Assembly (NCBI GenBank): GCA_022565555.1
Contig: JAIUMN010000007.1
Coordinates: forward strand, 1-35,768
Direction of reading: 5' to 3'
Origin: Candidatus Altimarinota bacterium
GTDB taxonomy: Bacteria > Patescibacteriota > Gracilibacteria > BD1-5 > UBA6164
DNA: 35,768 bases
Shown here piece after piece: positions 10,391-24,982 of the stretch. Below the pieces are notes generated by a model. That model saw nothing but the letters and a program-made list of their open reading frames with translations, was not told the DNA's origin and ran no database searches. A program made the position numbers and the translations under genes. The stretch's first letter is position 1. Each line of letters opens with the position of its first letter.

Positions 10391-10490
10391 TGCTAGAATA
10401 TCTCTACTGAAATAATCCAACAAATTCACCTGATTATAGTATATTATAGAGTAGCAAAGAAAAAAAGCATTAGTCTCGTTTAAGTATCTA
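10391..10490. other. Gene-free gap with decaying coding remains
   Basis: This AT-rich stretch after the truncated deoxyribosyltransferase-like gene probably contains the out-of-frame remainder of that gene. I see no other coding or RNA signal in it. Confidence 0.4.
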
Positions 10491-10523
10491 AAAAAAGAAT
10501 ATTCAAATTGAATACTCTTTTTG
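10491..10523 (-). terminator. Terminator after tRNA-Val(GAC)
   Basis: On the minus strand AGAGTATTC and GAATATTCT pair across a short loop, followed by a run of seven T. It lies just downstream of the last tRNA of the cluster, so it probably ends the RNA-gene transcript. Confidence 0.75.
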
Positions 10524-10532
10524 GGTGTCTTT

Positions 10533-10609
10533 TGGTGAGTGATATTGGACTTGAACCAACGACCTCTACAATGTCAATGTAGCGCTCTCGCCAACTGAGC
10601 TAATCACTC
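10533..10609 (-). tRNA. tRNA-Val (GAC)
   Basis: A 77-base cloverleaf with acceptor GAGTGAT/ATCACTC, D-arm TAGCTCAGTTGGCGAGAGC, anticodon stem CTACA/TGTAG enclosing TTGACAT (anticodon GAC), T-arm GGTTCAAGTCC and encoded CCA. It reads GUC and GUU. Last gene of the tRNA cluster. Confidence 0.95.
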
Positions 10610-10633
10610 ATAATGCAGAGATAGTATAACAAA

Positions 10634-10659
10634 AAAACTCTCTTTTAAAAGAGAGTTTT
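10634..10659 (-). terminator. Perfect inverted repeat with U-tract between the two tRNA-Val genes
   Basis: AAAACTCTCTTTT is followed at once by its exact complement. On the minus strand the stem ends in TTTTTTTG, as in an intrinsic terminator for the transcript that carries tRNA-Val(TAC). Confidence 0.8.
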
Positions 10660-10676
10660 AATAATTTATGTATATA

Positions 10677-10753
10677 TGGTGGGTGATATAGGATTCGAAC
10701 CTATGACCCCCTGCTTGTAAGGCAGATGCTCTCGCCAACTGAGCTAATCACCC
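10677..10753 (-). tRNA. tRNA-Val (TAC)
   Basis: A 77-base cloverleaf with acceptor GGGTGAT/ATCACCC, anticodon loop CTTACAA (anticodon TAC), T-loop GGTTCGAATCC and encoded CCA. It reads GUA and GUG. Together with the neighbouring GAC isoacceptor it covers all valine codons. Confidence 0.96.
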
Positions 10754-10765
10754 GGGGTGGAAAAA

Positions 10766-10841
10766 TGGTACACGAGACAGGGCTCGAACCTGTGACCTTC
10801 GCCTTAGAAGGGCGCTGCTCTTCCAACTGAGCTACTCGTGC
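10766..10841 (-). tRNA. tRNA-Arg (TCT)
   Basis: A 76-base cloverleaf with acceptor GCACGAG/CTCGTGT (one G-U pair), anticodon loop CTTCTAA (anticodon TCT), T-loop GGTTCGAGCCC and encoded CCA. It reads AGA and AGG, which are abundant in the nearby genes. Confidence 0.95.
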
Positions 10842-10891
10842 GAAAGTCAGCTGTAAATTAGATTTACCTGCAGTTAAAACTTAATATCATT

Positions 10892-11010
10892 GTCTTGGCG
10901 GCTACCTACTCTTGCACATCTACGAGATGCACTACCATCAGCACAAGTTGACTTAACTTCTGTGTTCGAAATGGGAACAGGTGTACCCCAACCGTTATAA
11001 CCACCAAGAC
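10892..11010 (-). rRNA. rrf: 5S ribosomal RNA
   Basis: About 119 bases whose ends pair (GTCTTGG with CCAAGAC). Inside are the conserved CCCATTTCGAACACAGAAG and AGTAGGTAGCCGCC segments. Ends are set by the terminal helix. It lies 91 bases after the 23S gene. Confidence 0.95.
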
Positions 11011-11101
11011 ACTAACATTAAAATTCGTATGAGCATATTTTGCACACATAATCTGATAGTCAAAGTTAATAAGTTCGCATAAATATTTGTAAAATAATAT
11101 T

Positions 11102-14030
<2,929 letters not shown>

Positions 14031-14156
14031 TATAGTATTTACACAACTATTTATAACAATTAACTTATTAACTTAGACTGATCAGATTATGTTAAGGTAC
14101 AAAATAAACAAGATTATTAGAAAAAAAGAAAACCGAATCGTTTTCAGGAAAAATAT

Positions 14157-15630
<1,474 letters not shown>

Positions 15631-15638
15631 CGTAAATG

Positions 15639-15661
15639 CTCTATCTTACCGAAAGATAGAG
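15639..15661 (-). other. Hairpin in the 16S leader
   Basis: CTCTATCTT and AAGATAGAG form a perfect 9-bp stem over a 5-base loop just upstream of the 16S 5' end. No U-run follows, so processing or leader folding is more likely than termination. Confidence 0.6.
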
Positions 15662-15765
15662 ACTTTTGATTTTTGAGTTTTTCCAAAACTTTCAAAGGTT
15701 TCTTTTTTTCTAATATTCTGTTTATTTTAAAGAACAGTGTTTCTGTGCTTTTTCAAAGCCGCCTT

Positions 15766-15793
15766 ATTGTAAAAATTTAATTCCTAAAGTCAA
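15766..15793 (-). promoter_or_regulatory. rRNA promoter P2 (TTGACT-N16-TACAAT)
   Basis: On the minus strand a -35 TTGACT is followed after 16 bases by TACAAT, about 135 bases upstream of the 16S 5' end. Spacing and position fit the proximal promoter of a ribosomal operon. Inferred from consensus only. Confidence 0.6.
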
Positions 15794-15835
15794 AACTTTT
15801 TTACTCTTTTTTTAAGAGTGTTGACTTATAGTGAA

Positions 15836-15863
15836 ATTATATTTCAAATAAGATGTATCTCAA
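15836..15863 (-). promoter_or_regulatory. rRNA promoter P1 (TTGAGA-N16-TATAAT)
   Basis: On the minus strand TTGAGA, 16 bases, then a perfect TATAAT, 70 bases upstream of the other promoter. A tandem pair is the classic arrangement of rRNA operons. Confidence 0.6.
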
Positions 15864-15948
15864 GAAAGCAGAGGGATTGTATTGGCAAATAGTTGTTTGT
15901 CAAAACTTTTTTATACTTTTCTTTTTTGGGTAAAATTAACCCTAAAAA

Positions 15949-16024
15949 TGGTGGGCCTGGAAAGAATTGAACTTTCGACCAATCGGTTATGAGCCGACTG
16001 CTCTAACCACTGAGCTACAGGCCC
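15949..16024 (-). tRNA. tRNA with CAT anticodon (Met or Ile2)
   Basis: A 76-base cloverleaf with acceptor GGGCCTG/CAGGCCC, anticodon loop CTCATAA (anticodon CAT), T-arm GTTCAATTC and encoded CCA. The D-arm and anticodon arm (GTGGTTAGAGCAGTCGGCTCATAACCG) look more like the bacterial Ile2 tRNA, whose C34 becomes lysidine, than elongator Met, but I cannot separate them by eye. The G1-C72 pair argues against initiator tRNA. Confidence 0.85.
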
Positions 16025-16037
16025 AAAATTTGGAAAA

Positions 16038-16127
16038 TGGCGGAAAGAGAGGGATTCGAACCCTCGGTACCGTAAACGGTACACACACTTAGCAGGGGTG
16101 CGCATTCAACCACTCTGCCACCTTTCC
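16038..16127 (-). tRNA. tRNA-Ser (GCT)
   Basis: 90 bases with a long variable arm (GTGTACCGTTTACGGTACC), acceptor GGAAAGG/TCTTTCC, anticodon loop CTGCTAA (anticodon GCT), discriminator G and encoded CCA. It reads AGC and AGU. The anticodon stem has one C-U mismatch. Confidence 0.93.
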
Positions 16128-16152
16128 AGTCACACAGTATTTATAAAGAACA

Positions 16153-16240
16153 TGGCGGAGAGACAGGGATTCGAACCCTGGGTGACTTGCGCCACGACGG
16201 TTTTCAAGACCGTTCCATTCGACCACTCTGGCATCTCTCC
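16153..16240 (-). tRNA. tRNA-Ser (TGA)
   Basis: 88 bases with a long variable arm, acceptor GGAGAGA/TCTCTCC, anticodon stem ACGGT/ACCGT around CTTGAAA (anticodon TGA), discriminator G and encoded CCA. It reads UCA-type serine codons. The anticodon TGA should not be confused with a tRNA that decodes UGA, which would need TCA. Confidence 0.95.
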
Positions 16241-16246
16241 TTAAAT

Positions 16247-16321
16247 TGGCTCCCCCGACTGGATTCGAACCAGTGACCAAATGGTTAACAGCCATCTACT
16301 CTACCGCTGAGCTACGGAGGA
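16247..16321 (-). tRNA. tRNA-Asn (GTT)
   Basis: 75 bases with acceptor TCCTCCG/CGGGGGA, anticodon loop CTGTTAA (anticodon GTT), T-loop GGTTCGAATCC, discriminator G and encoded CCA. First gene of the tRNA-rRNA cluster, 30 bases after a good promoter. Confidence 0.95.
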
Positions 16322-16350
16322 ATACTTTATACAACTTACAAAGCGTGACG

Positions 16351-16378
16351 ATTTTATAAAGAAAAGCCTCTATGTCAA
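16351..16378 (-). promoter_or_regulatory. Promoter of the tRNA cluster (TTGACA-N16-TAAAAT)
   Basis: On the minus strand a perfect -35 TTGACA lies 16 bases from TAAAAT, directly upstream of tRNA-Asn. It probably drives the four-tRNA unit Asn-Ser-Ser-Met/Ile2. Confidence 0.65.
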
Positions 16379-16386
16379 ACTTTTTA

Positions 16387-16424
16387 TGATAAAAAACTTC
16401 CCGACTTTTCGAGAAGTTTTTCAC
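16387..16424 (-). terminator. Terminator after the PiT-like gene
   Basis: On the minus strand AAACTTC and GAAGTTT pair around TCGAAAAGTCGG, followed by a T-run. It lies between the stop of the PiT-like gene and the tRNA promoter and separates the two units. Confidence 0.7.
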
Positions 16425-16488
16425 AATGAGAATACTAATAATTTGAACAGGATAGAGGTGTAAATATTATTTTAGTGAAAAATAAAAA

Positions 16489-17583
16489 CTACATCGTACC
16501 AGTCAGGTATCTAACTATCATAAGTGCGAAGACTGATATCCCAAGTCAGACCATAATTTTGGAGAAGTCTTTCCAAGCTTCTTGGAAAGCAACCATCATA
16601 CGACCTGGTCACTCAATAATATCTATACGATTAATAAAACGTATCCCAAACTGGCGACCGGCAAGAAGTCATACGAAAACCCACGTAGTACTCATTGGTA
16701 TATTAGACCATTCTTTAAAGATGATGAGTATTATGAAGTATACTAAGTCTACCATTGTTGCTGCGATAACATGATTCGTTGAAGTTTTTTTCGTTACAAT
16801 ATTTCCTACGGGTCATCCATTGATATAGAAAGTATAGGCGAGTCCGAGAAGAAAGAGTACAGATATCGTAAGCATAATCTCAATACTCAGTTGAGATGGG
16901 AGAAATACAGCGATATTTACCATATCATGCATCAGCCACGTACCAAAAAGAAGTATCGTAGTAGAAGTCTGAGCAATACGCCAAAAAGCTGACTTACGGG
17001 TTTTTGCGTCATTATCCTCTACTTTAAAGTGTTTCAATATATATTCAGCTATAAGCCATATACAAAATGCTGAAGCAAAGGCAACTGCGTATCATGCTGC
17101 TGATTTTATCACTATTTCTCAGAATAAACCTGAGGTAGAAAATATTGCAAGCATCAGAAGTGAAGTAGAAACTGGAACTCAGCGAAAGCGTGTTAAAAAT
17201 ACAAGTATAAGCGGGAAGAGAGGAATATACCATGCTATCTCCATCTCAGCATATCCTTTTGCAAATATTCTTCCATAGGTAATATCTCCATTATTAATCA
17301 GAAAACCATACCATAAAACCGAAAGAAGTACTATTGCTACACCAGTGTAGAGATATTTCCAAGGTATATCTTGGTTTGAATGGATATAGGTCATAAGTGT
17401 TTGCACTGCGTCGTTTCATATCACAGCGTAAGCTGCGAGAGCAAAACCTATGGCTGCCCACACATTCCCTATCAGGATCCACAGGAGAATAGTAAATGCT
17501 ATATAAAACAAAAGTCCTATCTGAACATGGATATTTTTAAAATCTGAGAGGACGTCATATTTAGTTTTTGCAAGTTTATTCAT
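16489..17583 (-). CDS. PiT-like membrane transporter (inorganic phosphate transporter family, divergent)
   Basis: An integral membrane protein of 364 residues with about eight to ten hydrophobic segments. Two places resemble the duplicated PiT signature: GNDAVQTLMTY (residues 56-66) with FRGVPVSTSLLMLA in the first half, and ATMVDLVYF with WSNIPMSTTWVFVGLLAGR in the second. In PiT proteins these positions carry ND and PxSTTH motifs that line the phosphate/sodium path; here the second Asn-Asp is replaced by TMVD and no histidine follows STT, so the substrate may differ. ATG 17581-17583, stop TAG. UGA encodes the glycines in GNDA and RGVPVS. It follows gyrB on the same strand but behind a terminator. 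Membrane role is sure; family assignment is moderate. Confidence 0.65.
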
Positions 17584-17610
17584 AAGAATATTTTAAATAA
17601 TAAAAATAAG

Positions 17611-17640
17611 CACTAAAAAAAGAGGATATAATATCCTCTA
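17611..17640 (-). terminator. Terminator after gyrB
   Basis: On the minus strand AGAGGATA and TATCCTCT form the stem, followed by a T-run of seven, five bases after the gyrB TAG. A clear intrinsic terminator. Confidence 0.85.
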
Positions 17641-17644
17641 TTTA

Positions 17645-19549
<1,905 letters not shown>

Positions 19550-19579
19550 ATGTTTGTGTTTATAAAATACATCACATAT

Positions 19580-19607
19580 ACTATATTCAGCTTAAAAACA
19601 AGGTCAA
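19580..19607 (-). promoter_or_regulatory. Likely gyrB promoter (TTGACC-N16-TATAGT)
   Basis: On the minus strand TTGACC, 16 bases, TATAGT, ending 30 bases before the gyrB ATG. A short AT-rich leader without Shine-Dalgarno sequence would result. Confidence 0.55.
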
Positions 19608-19610
19608 ATC

Positions 19611-19640
19611 AAAAAACCTCTGAGACGAGAGATTTTTTTT
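19611..19640 (-). terminator. Second terminator downstream of the cyclase gene
   Basis: AATCTCT and AGAGGTT pair around CGTCTC on the minus strand, followed by T6. It lies just before the gyrB promoter and would block readthrough from the cyclase operon. The U-rich flanks would also work on the plus strand. Confidence 0.55.
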
Positions 19641-19701
19641 CACACTAATACGAGCAAGTTTTGCGGGGATTTTTCCTATATTTAAATTTTTTTCTATTTT
19701 G

Positions 19702-19726
19702 AAAAAAAATTTTCCTGACGGGAAAA
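19702..19726 (-). terminator. Terminator after the cyclase gene
   Basis: On the minus strand TTTTCC and GGAAAA form the stem over CGTCA, followed by eight T. It lies 39 bases after the cyclase stop. Confidence 0.75.
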
Positions 19727-19764
19727 AGAAAAAAGTTCGTGAGAGAGCGAGTTTTAATAATTTT

Positions 19765-21819
19765 TTACTTCCCTTCCATAATCCAAACTCCATCCCAGTT
19801 TTTGTCAGGTGGGGTAGTAAGAAAGTTCTCGCTGCGAGAGAGAAGTGTATATGCTGGTTTAAATCACTCAGAAGATAGTTCTCTAAATAATTCAGAGGCT
19901 CGTATGAAATCTTGTTTTCTGTAGAGTTCTAACGCATGCTCATATTGTTCCTTCTGTATAAGTAATTTTTTTGATATCTCTCACTCTTTTCAAAGAAGTT
20001 CATATATCTTGACTCAAATGTCTTTCCCAAGTACTTTAATAGTATCTATCTCACAAAATATATATATCTCTCAAGTATTTTTTACAAATTCTTCACTTAC
20101 ACAGATATATGTTCCATAATATTTATTGACTCACTCAAGCCTTGAAGCAAGATTAATACTATCTCCTAATGCGGTAAAATTCATCTTACGTCATGGTGCT
20201 CAAATATTTCATACAATCGCATCCCCAAGATGGATTCAGGTTCTTACTCTCAGTTCTCTTCAAAGCTTTTGCTTCCAGTGTTTTGAAAGTTTTTTTATAG
20301 CAAGTTTTTGTTCAAGAAGTGATTCACATACTTTGTGGCTTTCTTTCAAATTTAATGACGCGAAAGCTCACCAAAGCGCCATAATAGAATCACCTTCATA
20401 CTTGTCTATGTATGCTCAATGCTTCATAAGTATCTCTGTAAATTCTCAAAGGTACTCACGCAGGAACATAACAAGTTCTTCTGGTGAAAGCTTTTCACTT
20501 ATTTCTGTAAAATGTTCAATATCCGAAAAATATACAATGAGCTCTTTTTTTTCTCCATCAAGGTATACCTTCCCATGTTCATGTAGAACTTCTTCCATAA
20601 TATCAGAACTCACATATTCACTCAGTGCTTTCCCAAGCTTTTGTTTATTAGTATCTTCTATAAGATACTTCACAAGATTTGAAATTCAAAAAGATAGAAA
20701 AAATGATGCTATAATCTCAAAAGGAAAATTAAATATAAGATTTGAAAATAAGAGAATAGTAATGGGAATAAAAAGAGTGAATAAGAAAAAAATAACAAAA
20801 TTTCAGTATACTAAAACGATCGTACGAGAAGAAAAGTTGACACTTACAGAAAGAAGGATGATACAAAAAATAAGCACCCATTCATAAAGACGATGGAAAT
20901 AAAGTAAATACTGATGAGTAAGGAGAGTATTAAGAATATTTGCGTGAATAAAGACTCCATACTCAACTTTGTTTGGAGTAAAAAATTCATCCTTGAGCCC
21001 TTCAGCAGCTGGTCAAATAAGAATTATAGCATCACGTAAGCTTTGATTTTCCTGTATTTCATAGAGTTTCTCTTGATCAAGGATATCAGAAAATGATATA
21101 TAACGGAATGATTCAGGTGATGTAAAACGTATAAGTATTTCTTCTTCATACGGCTTTGAAAGCGGAATATCTCATAGTGGTGAGAAAAAATAACTTCTTG
21201 ATCTATAACTTCAAAATCAAAAATAATCTCGTTCAAAAAGAGTGCTGTAGTAGTTTCTCAGTATCCGGAGTGTAAAATGTTCGAATTCTCATCAATCCTC
21301 AAAAGTTCTTTTCGGACGAAAACTATATACTGTACGATTAGATGCTTCAACAAGAGGAGAGACATATCCATAATCACTATATTGTCAAAATACATCTATT
21401 TGAGGAACATAAACTCTTCATTCTCTATCTATTGAGGCTCATAGAATTACATTTCAGTTATCTTGAAGTGTACGGGAAAGTCTTGCATCTTCAAGTTCTG
21501 TACTTCTATCGAGCAAAAGCAGATCAAGCCCAACTGTTGCAACTCCAAGTCTATTGAGATTTTCTATAGCCTCGGCATATATGGTTCTTTCAAAAGGAAA
21601 TTGTCATATCACATCAAAACTTGGTTCATCAATTCATATTACTACAATATTTGAATTTACTTGAGCTGGGGAAAAAAAGTTTTTAAGATGATAAAATTGA
21701 GTTTGGATATCTTTATTAAAAGATGAAAATGATGAGCTTGCACTCAAGAGAATAAGAAAAACTATACAACTTAAAAAAATAGTAAGGAGTTGTGTATTTT
21801 TTTTAAGTGCGTGTATCAT
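19765..21819 (-). CDS. CHASE2-domain adenylate/guanylate cyclase (class III)
   Basis: Membrane nucleotide cyclase of 684 residues. An N-terminal helix (TIFLSCIVFLILLSA) leads to an extracytoplasmic CHASE2 domain (VVIGIDEPSFD, ATVGLDLLLLDRS, DAIILIGPAAEGLKDEFFTP). Three membrane helices follow (about residues 330-410), then the class III cyclase domain. Metal-binding aspartates are in VYFSDIEHFTEIS and IDKYEGDSIMALWG. The Asn and Arg of NFTALGDSINLASRLEG are the transition-state pair. A tetratricopeptide-like tail ends in NWDGVWIM. The product, cAMP or cGMP, cannot be told from the sequence by eye. The ATG follows the stop of the FecR gene by one base (TAGTATG), so the two are translationally coupled. 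Likely senses something outside the membrane. Confidence 0.93.
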
Positions 21820-21820
21820 A

Positions 21821-23104
21821 CTACCTAAGGAGATTACGTATAGTATCTCAAAAAGTGTCTTCAAGAAAATTATCAATTGCTTCTGAAGTTCCATCAAGTA
21901 TATCTTGAGGACGTATTTGAGATACGTTAGAGATATCAATTTGAAATATTTCCTCTATTGTATTGATACTTCTTTGAAATTCTTGGCGTAACTCAGGAGG
22001 AATACCTTGAAGTCCTCTCTCAAGTATAGTTGTGTCAATACCAGAAACGAGTCAAGGATATCATTCTATAAAATCCAAAATAGACTCTAGTTGCCTCATA
22101 TTTCACCTCTCTATAAGTCAATCGATATCTAAAAGGCTTCTCTCAAGCATACTTTGCCTAAAAGCAGTATCATCACTAAGAAGTACGAGAGCTTTTTGTA
22201 GGAATACCTTTCGCATATATAACTCCTCTTGGTCTGGAGATATAAAATTGTAGTCCTGATATCTTTTTTGAACTGCATTGAAAACTTTCTGCCTTTGTCA
22301 GCTTTTGATCTTTGATATAAGCTCCTCAACACTCTCAAAGCTCTTGGTTGTGTCAATTTCATAGAGAATACGATACTCAGGAAAAAACCATTCCATTATT
22401 TTTAAAAATGGGTTAAATCTTATACTCTTTTGTTCAAGTTCACGTAAAAGTTCAGCTTGATACTCTATATCTGATACTTTATTAAATTCTGTCCAAGCTC
22501 TATCTTGGAATGCTCGGAGAAAGATATCTATATCAATAAATACTTGTTCTACAATATTGTATGGAGTATCAGGAGTAATAATTATTTGATCTCCTTCTCG
22601 AGTAATAAGCTCTATAGCATGTTCACTCGCCCTAATAAATCAAGCCTCAATGTCAACATCAAATACTGTTCCTCGCACTCATGCATCAAATCACTCAAAC
22701 TTTTGAGTAAAAGATGAATCATTTCAAAGAAATGAAATAACCTGTGACCAAGTTCTTCATGAAAATAGCTCAAAAGATATAGTAATTTTTGATCTATCTT
22801 TACTGATATCATTTTGTTCAATCAGAAGTTCACTGGATTCTCATACCCTTGTAATAGATCCATCTCACCATTCTATTACTGCACGACTTTGTACTCAAGT
22901 ACGAATAATGTCTCCGGATATAATTTGCTGCCTTATATCTTGAGGGAGTATATTTTCATTGAGAAATACCTGTCAGTATATTGGACTCACATATGACTGA
23001 GTATCTCGAGTACTTTGTGAATACGCCTCATAAATCTGAAATCAGAGCAACATAATAATTAACGCAATACATCAGAGAAAGAGTTTGTTTTTTAATATTT
23101 TCAT
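21821..23104 (-). CDS. FecR-domain protein, membrane-anchored
   Basis: 427 residues. An N-terminal hydrophobic anchor or signal (KNKLFLGCIALIIMLLGFQIY) precedes a FecR domain at about residues 40-175: GDIIRTGVQSRAVIEWGDGS, then GVRGTVFDV, the typical FecR ending. The rest (about residues 180-427) is helical and of no known family. FecR domains outside iron uptake are often found exported and next to CHASE2 cyclases, where they are thought to pass an envelope signal. Here the gene ends one base before the cyclase ATG. No sigma factor of the FecI type is nearby, so the iron-uptake role is unlikely. Stop TAG. Several UGA glycines, including in GVRGT. Confidence 0.88.
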
Positions 23105-23162
23105 ATATACTTTGTGAAATAAACTATACGTATTATATCAAAAACATTAAAAATACGCAAAA

Positions 23163-23582
23163 ATGAAGAAGCAATATGCACTTACTATTCTTATAGTAAT
23201 ATTTTTATATCTCCTGTATCTTGTAATTTCTTATACCTATAATGATTATAGAGTAGGAATGTATATAGAAGAAATACAGAATACAAATGCTCAGCTTCTT
23301 GAGAATATTATTGAGACTGAAAGAGAATTAGAACAAAAAACAACTCTTGCACATAAAAATAAGGTTCTCAAAACAGAACAGTGACTCAGAAATCGTAATG
23401 AAGAAGTACTTTTTCTTATTAGTGAGGAACGTTATAGGATGTTTACAGAGGAGCAAAGCATAGAGCTTCCAAGAAGTGAAAGAACAATTAATGAACGTAT
23501 CGGTGATACAGAAAACTTAATAGCCTCTATGACTATATATGAAAGATGGATGTATTTCTTATTTTGACAAGACATAAGATAA
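23163..23582 (+). CDS. Small membrane-anchored coiled-coil protein
   Basis: 139 residues. A single N-terminal membrane helix (YALTILIVIFLYLLYLVI) is followed by a long charged helix with heptad-like spacing (IEEIQNTNAQLLENIIETERELEQK) and a C-terminal part without recognised motif. This is the build of FtsB/DivIC/FtsL-type division proteins, which are about 100 residues, but no diagnostic residue supports a firm call. Divergent from the FecR-cyclase operon by 58 bases. The TAA stop lies inside the stem of the terminator. One UGA falls at codon 75 and one near the end (LFGQDIR). Confidence 0.7.
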
Positions 23583-23614
23583 AAAAGACTCGATTTACGA
23601 GTCTTTTTTATCTT
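23576..23614. terminator. Bidirectional terminator overlapping both stop codons
   Basis: A 17-bp perfect stem (AAGATAAAAAAGACTCG and its complement) closes a 5-base loop. The TAA of the plus-strand coiled-coil gene lies in one arm, and the TAA of the minus-strand pilin-like gene overlaps the end of the other. Each arm supplies the U-run for the opposite direction. Confidence 0.9.
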
Positions 23615-24041
23615 ACAAGTCGGAAAAGTCAGCTGGAAAATCATCAAGAGATCTTGGAGGAGGAGTGCTACGTGAAGGAGTACTAGAACTTTGTCAACCA
23701 AATATCTTATCTCAAATTTCTTCTATCTTTTCAAATATTCTCTGTGGTCGGGCATAACGTTCAACATCAAGTCCAAGAAGTCTTCAAAAAACTGGAAACA
23801 AAAATATAGTAAGAACTGTAATTACAACACCAATAACTGCATATCTAATAGTATTAATTGCTGGTTTAATTTTATCATCTTTTCATCAAGATAGGATAAG
23901 AAGAAGTCATCACCAAAGTATAAAAACTATAGAAAGTATTCAAGCAGAAAGAACAAAAATAGATATAGCGAGAAGGATAAATTCTCAAAAATCCATTTGA
24001 CCTTCAAATATTCAAGATGCATGTACATGTGGTATAAACAT
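23613..24041 (-). CDS. Two-helix pilin-like membrane protein (TrbC/VirB2 or T4SS-pilin type)
   Basis: 142 residues. A short N-terminus is followed by two hydrophobic helices (EFILLAISIFVLSAGILSIVFILWGGLLLIL and TIRYAVIGVVITVLTIFLFPVFG) with a short charged loop SGGKDDKIKPAINT between them. This is the pattern of the small pilin-like membrane proteins common in candidate-phyla-radiation genomes. The C-terminal tail is Ser/Pro-rich (SSSTPSRSTPPPRS). Many glycines are UGA-coded. It is the last gene of the rpsP-khpA unit, seven bases after khpA, which is an odd place for a secretion or pilus component. Without other T4SS genes nearby the role stays open. Confidence 0.65.
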
Positions 24042-24047
24042 AATGAT

Positions 24048-24296
24048 TTAGTTATGAGATTCTTCAACAATCTTTAAAGTAAGCTTTTTTCCAATCTTCA
24101 TACCCTGGAGTCTTACAAGAGAACGAAGTGAAGAGATAGTGCTTCATTTCTTTCAGATTATAAGTCACATGTCTTTTGGGTTCACTTGAAGTGTAAGAAG
24201 AGTACCAAGTTCATCATCACGTATATCTATAATGATATCTTGTGGATTATCAACTATATTTTCTACAATAAATTGTAAAAATTCTACTTCCTTCAT
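24048..24296 (-). CDS. khpA: KH-domain RNA-binding protein KhpA (YlqC type)
   Basis: 82 residues with the single KH domain of the KhpA family. The RNA-binding GxxG loop appears as MGLIIGKKGSTISSLRSL at about residues 43-60, preceded by the typical LTLQVNPKD. KhpA binds mRNA and sRNA, usually as a dimer or with KhpB. In many bacteria it lies next to rpsP, as it does here, 57 bases after rpsP. Two of the loop glycines are UGA codons. ATG 24294-24296, TAA stop. Confidence 0.93.
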
Positions 24297-24353
24297 AGAT
24301 ATATGGTTTAAAACTAAAAAACTATTGCAGTAAAGTACAATAGCTCTATGGAA

Positions 24354-24593
24354 TTATAAAGTAATATTATTAGTCTCCATTAGTTTTTTGACTCGTGGAG
24401 AAAACTGAGCTCCATTTGAAACATATCATTTTACTTTTTCCACATCCTTTATCTTAAATTCTTTGGAGAAAGGATTGTAAAAACCAAGTACTTCTTTGTA
24501 TCCATGTTTTGCAGCTTTTGTATGTTCTGTGAGAACTATACGGAAAAAAGCCATATTTCTTTTACCAGAACGTGAGAGTCGTATTTTTAACAT
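24354..24593 (-). CDS. rpsP: 30S ribosomal protein S16
   Basis: 79 residues. LKIRLSRSGKRNMAFFRIVL at the N-terminus and LGFYNPFSKEFKI are standard bS16 motifs; SPRVKKLMETN closes the protein. Start ATG 24591-24593 gives the usual MLKIRL; an upstream in-frame ATG at 24620 is part of the spacer after tRNA-Leu. One UGA glycine (KGYVSNGAQ). It heads the rpsP-khpA-pilin unit. Confidence 0.97.
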
Positions 24594-24623
24594 AGGTGCA
24601 ATATAATTTTTATTAAACATATT

Positions 24624-24708
24624 TGGTGCCCAGACCGGGAATTGAACCCGGACTCCCGAGGGAACAGGATTTTAAGTCCTGCGTGTCTACCATTTCCACC
24701 ATCTGGGC
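24624..24708 (-). tRNA. tRNA-Leu (TAA)
   Basis: 85 bases with long variable arm, acceptor GCCCAGA/TCTGGGC, anticodon stem CAGGA/TCCTG around CTTAAAA (anticodon TAA) and encoded CCA. It reads UUA and UUG. It lies between rpmB and rpsP on the same strand and may be cut from the same transcript. Confidence 0.96.
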
Positions 24709-24758
24709 AAAAGCGGAAAGGTGAAAGTGAGAATATTTACTTCAACTTTCCAAAAAGA

Positions 24759-24956
24759 CTAGACAATACCTTTTTTCTTAAGGGTCTTCAATCACTTTGC
24801 AGATACTGTAATTTGGAAGACCAAACCAGTTTCAGGATCACGTATATTTTTCTTAAAAAGATTTGGGTAGAATTTTCTTTTTGTCGCTCTCATCGAGTGA
24901 CTTCTGTTATTTCATACTCCTGTCTTCTTTCCAGTTACTTCACAAACTCGAGACAT
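24759..24956 (-). CDS. rpmB: 50S ribosomal protein L28
   Basis: 65 residues. MSRVCEVTGKKTGVGNNRSH and RKFYPNLFKKN are the bL28 signature, with VSAKGLKTLKKKG at the end. Of the zinc-site cysteines only one remains, so this is the zinc-free type. Three in-frame UGA glycines would cut this short protein to pieces under the standard code. Stop TAG. Confidence 0.96.
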
Positions 24957-24982
24957 AATAATGATATTAGAGATATAATAAT

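Larger units (their letters stand above)
15631..15948 (-). other. rRNA leader and upstream region, no protein gene
   Basis: This AT-rich stretch separates the 16S gene from the upstream tRNA cluster. It holds two sigma-70-like promoters and one leader hairpin, listed separately. I see no open reading frame worth reporting. Confidence 0.7.

Noticed and set aside
16153-16240. tRNA with anticodon TGA taken as the UGA-decoding tRNA
   Set aside because: Anticodon TGA reads UCA serine codons; a UGA reader needs anticodon TCA. It has the long arm of tRNA-Ser.
20126-20887. A 253-codon plus-strand frame opposite the cyclase
   Set aside because: The minus strand carries the full cyclase catalytic domain here; the plus product is Ser/Phe-rich shadow sequence.
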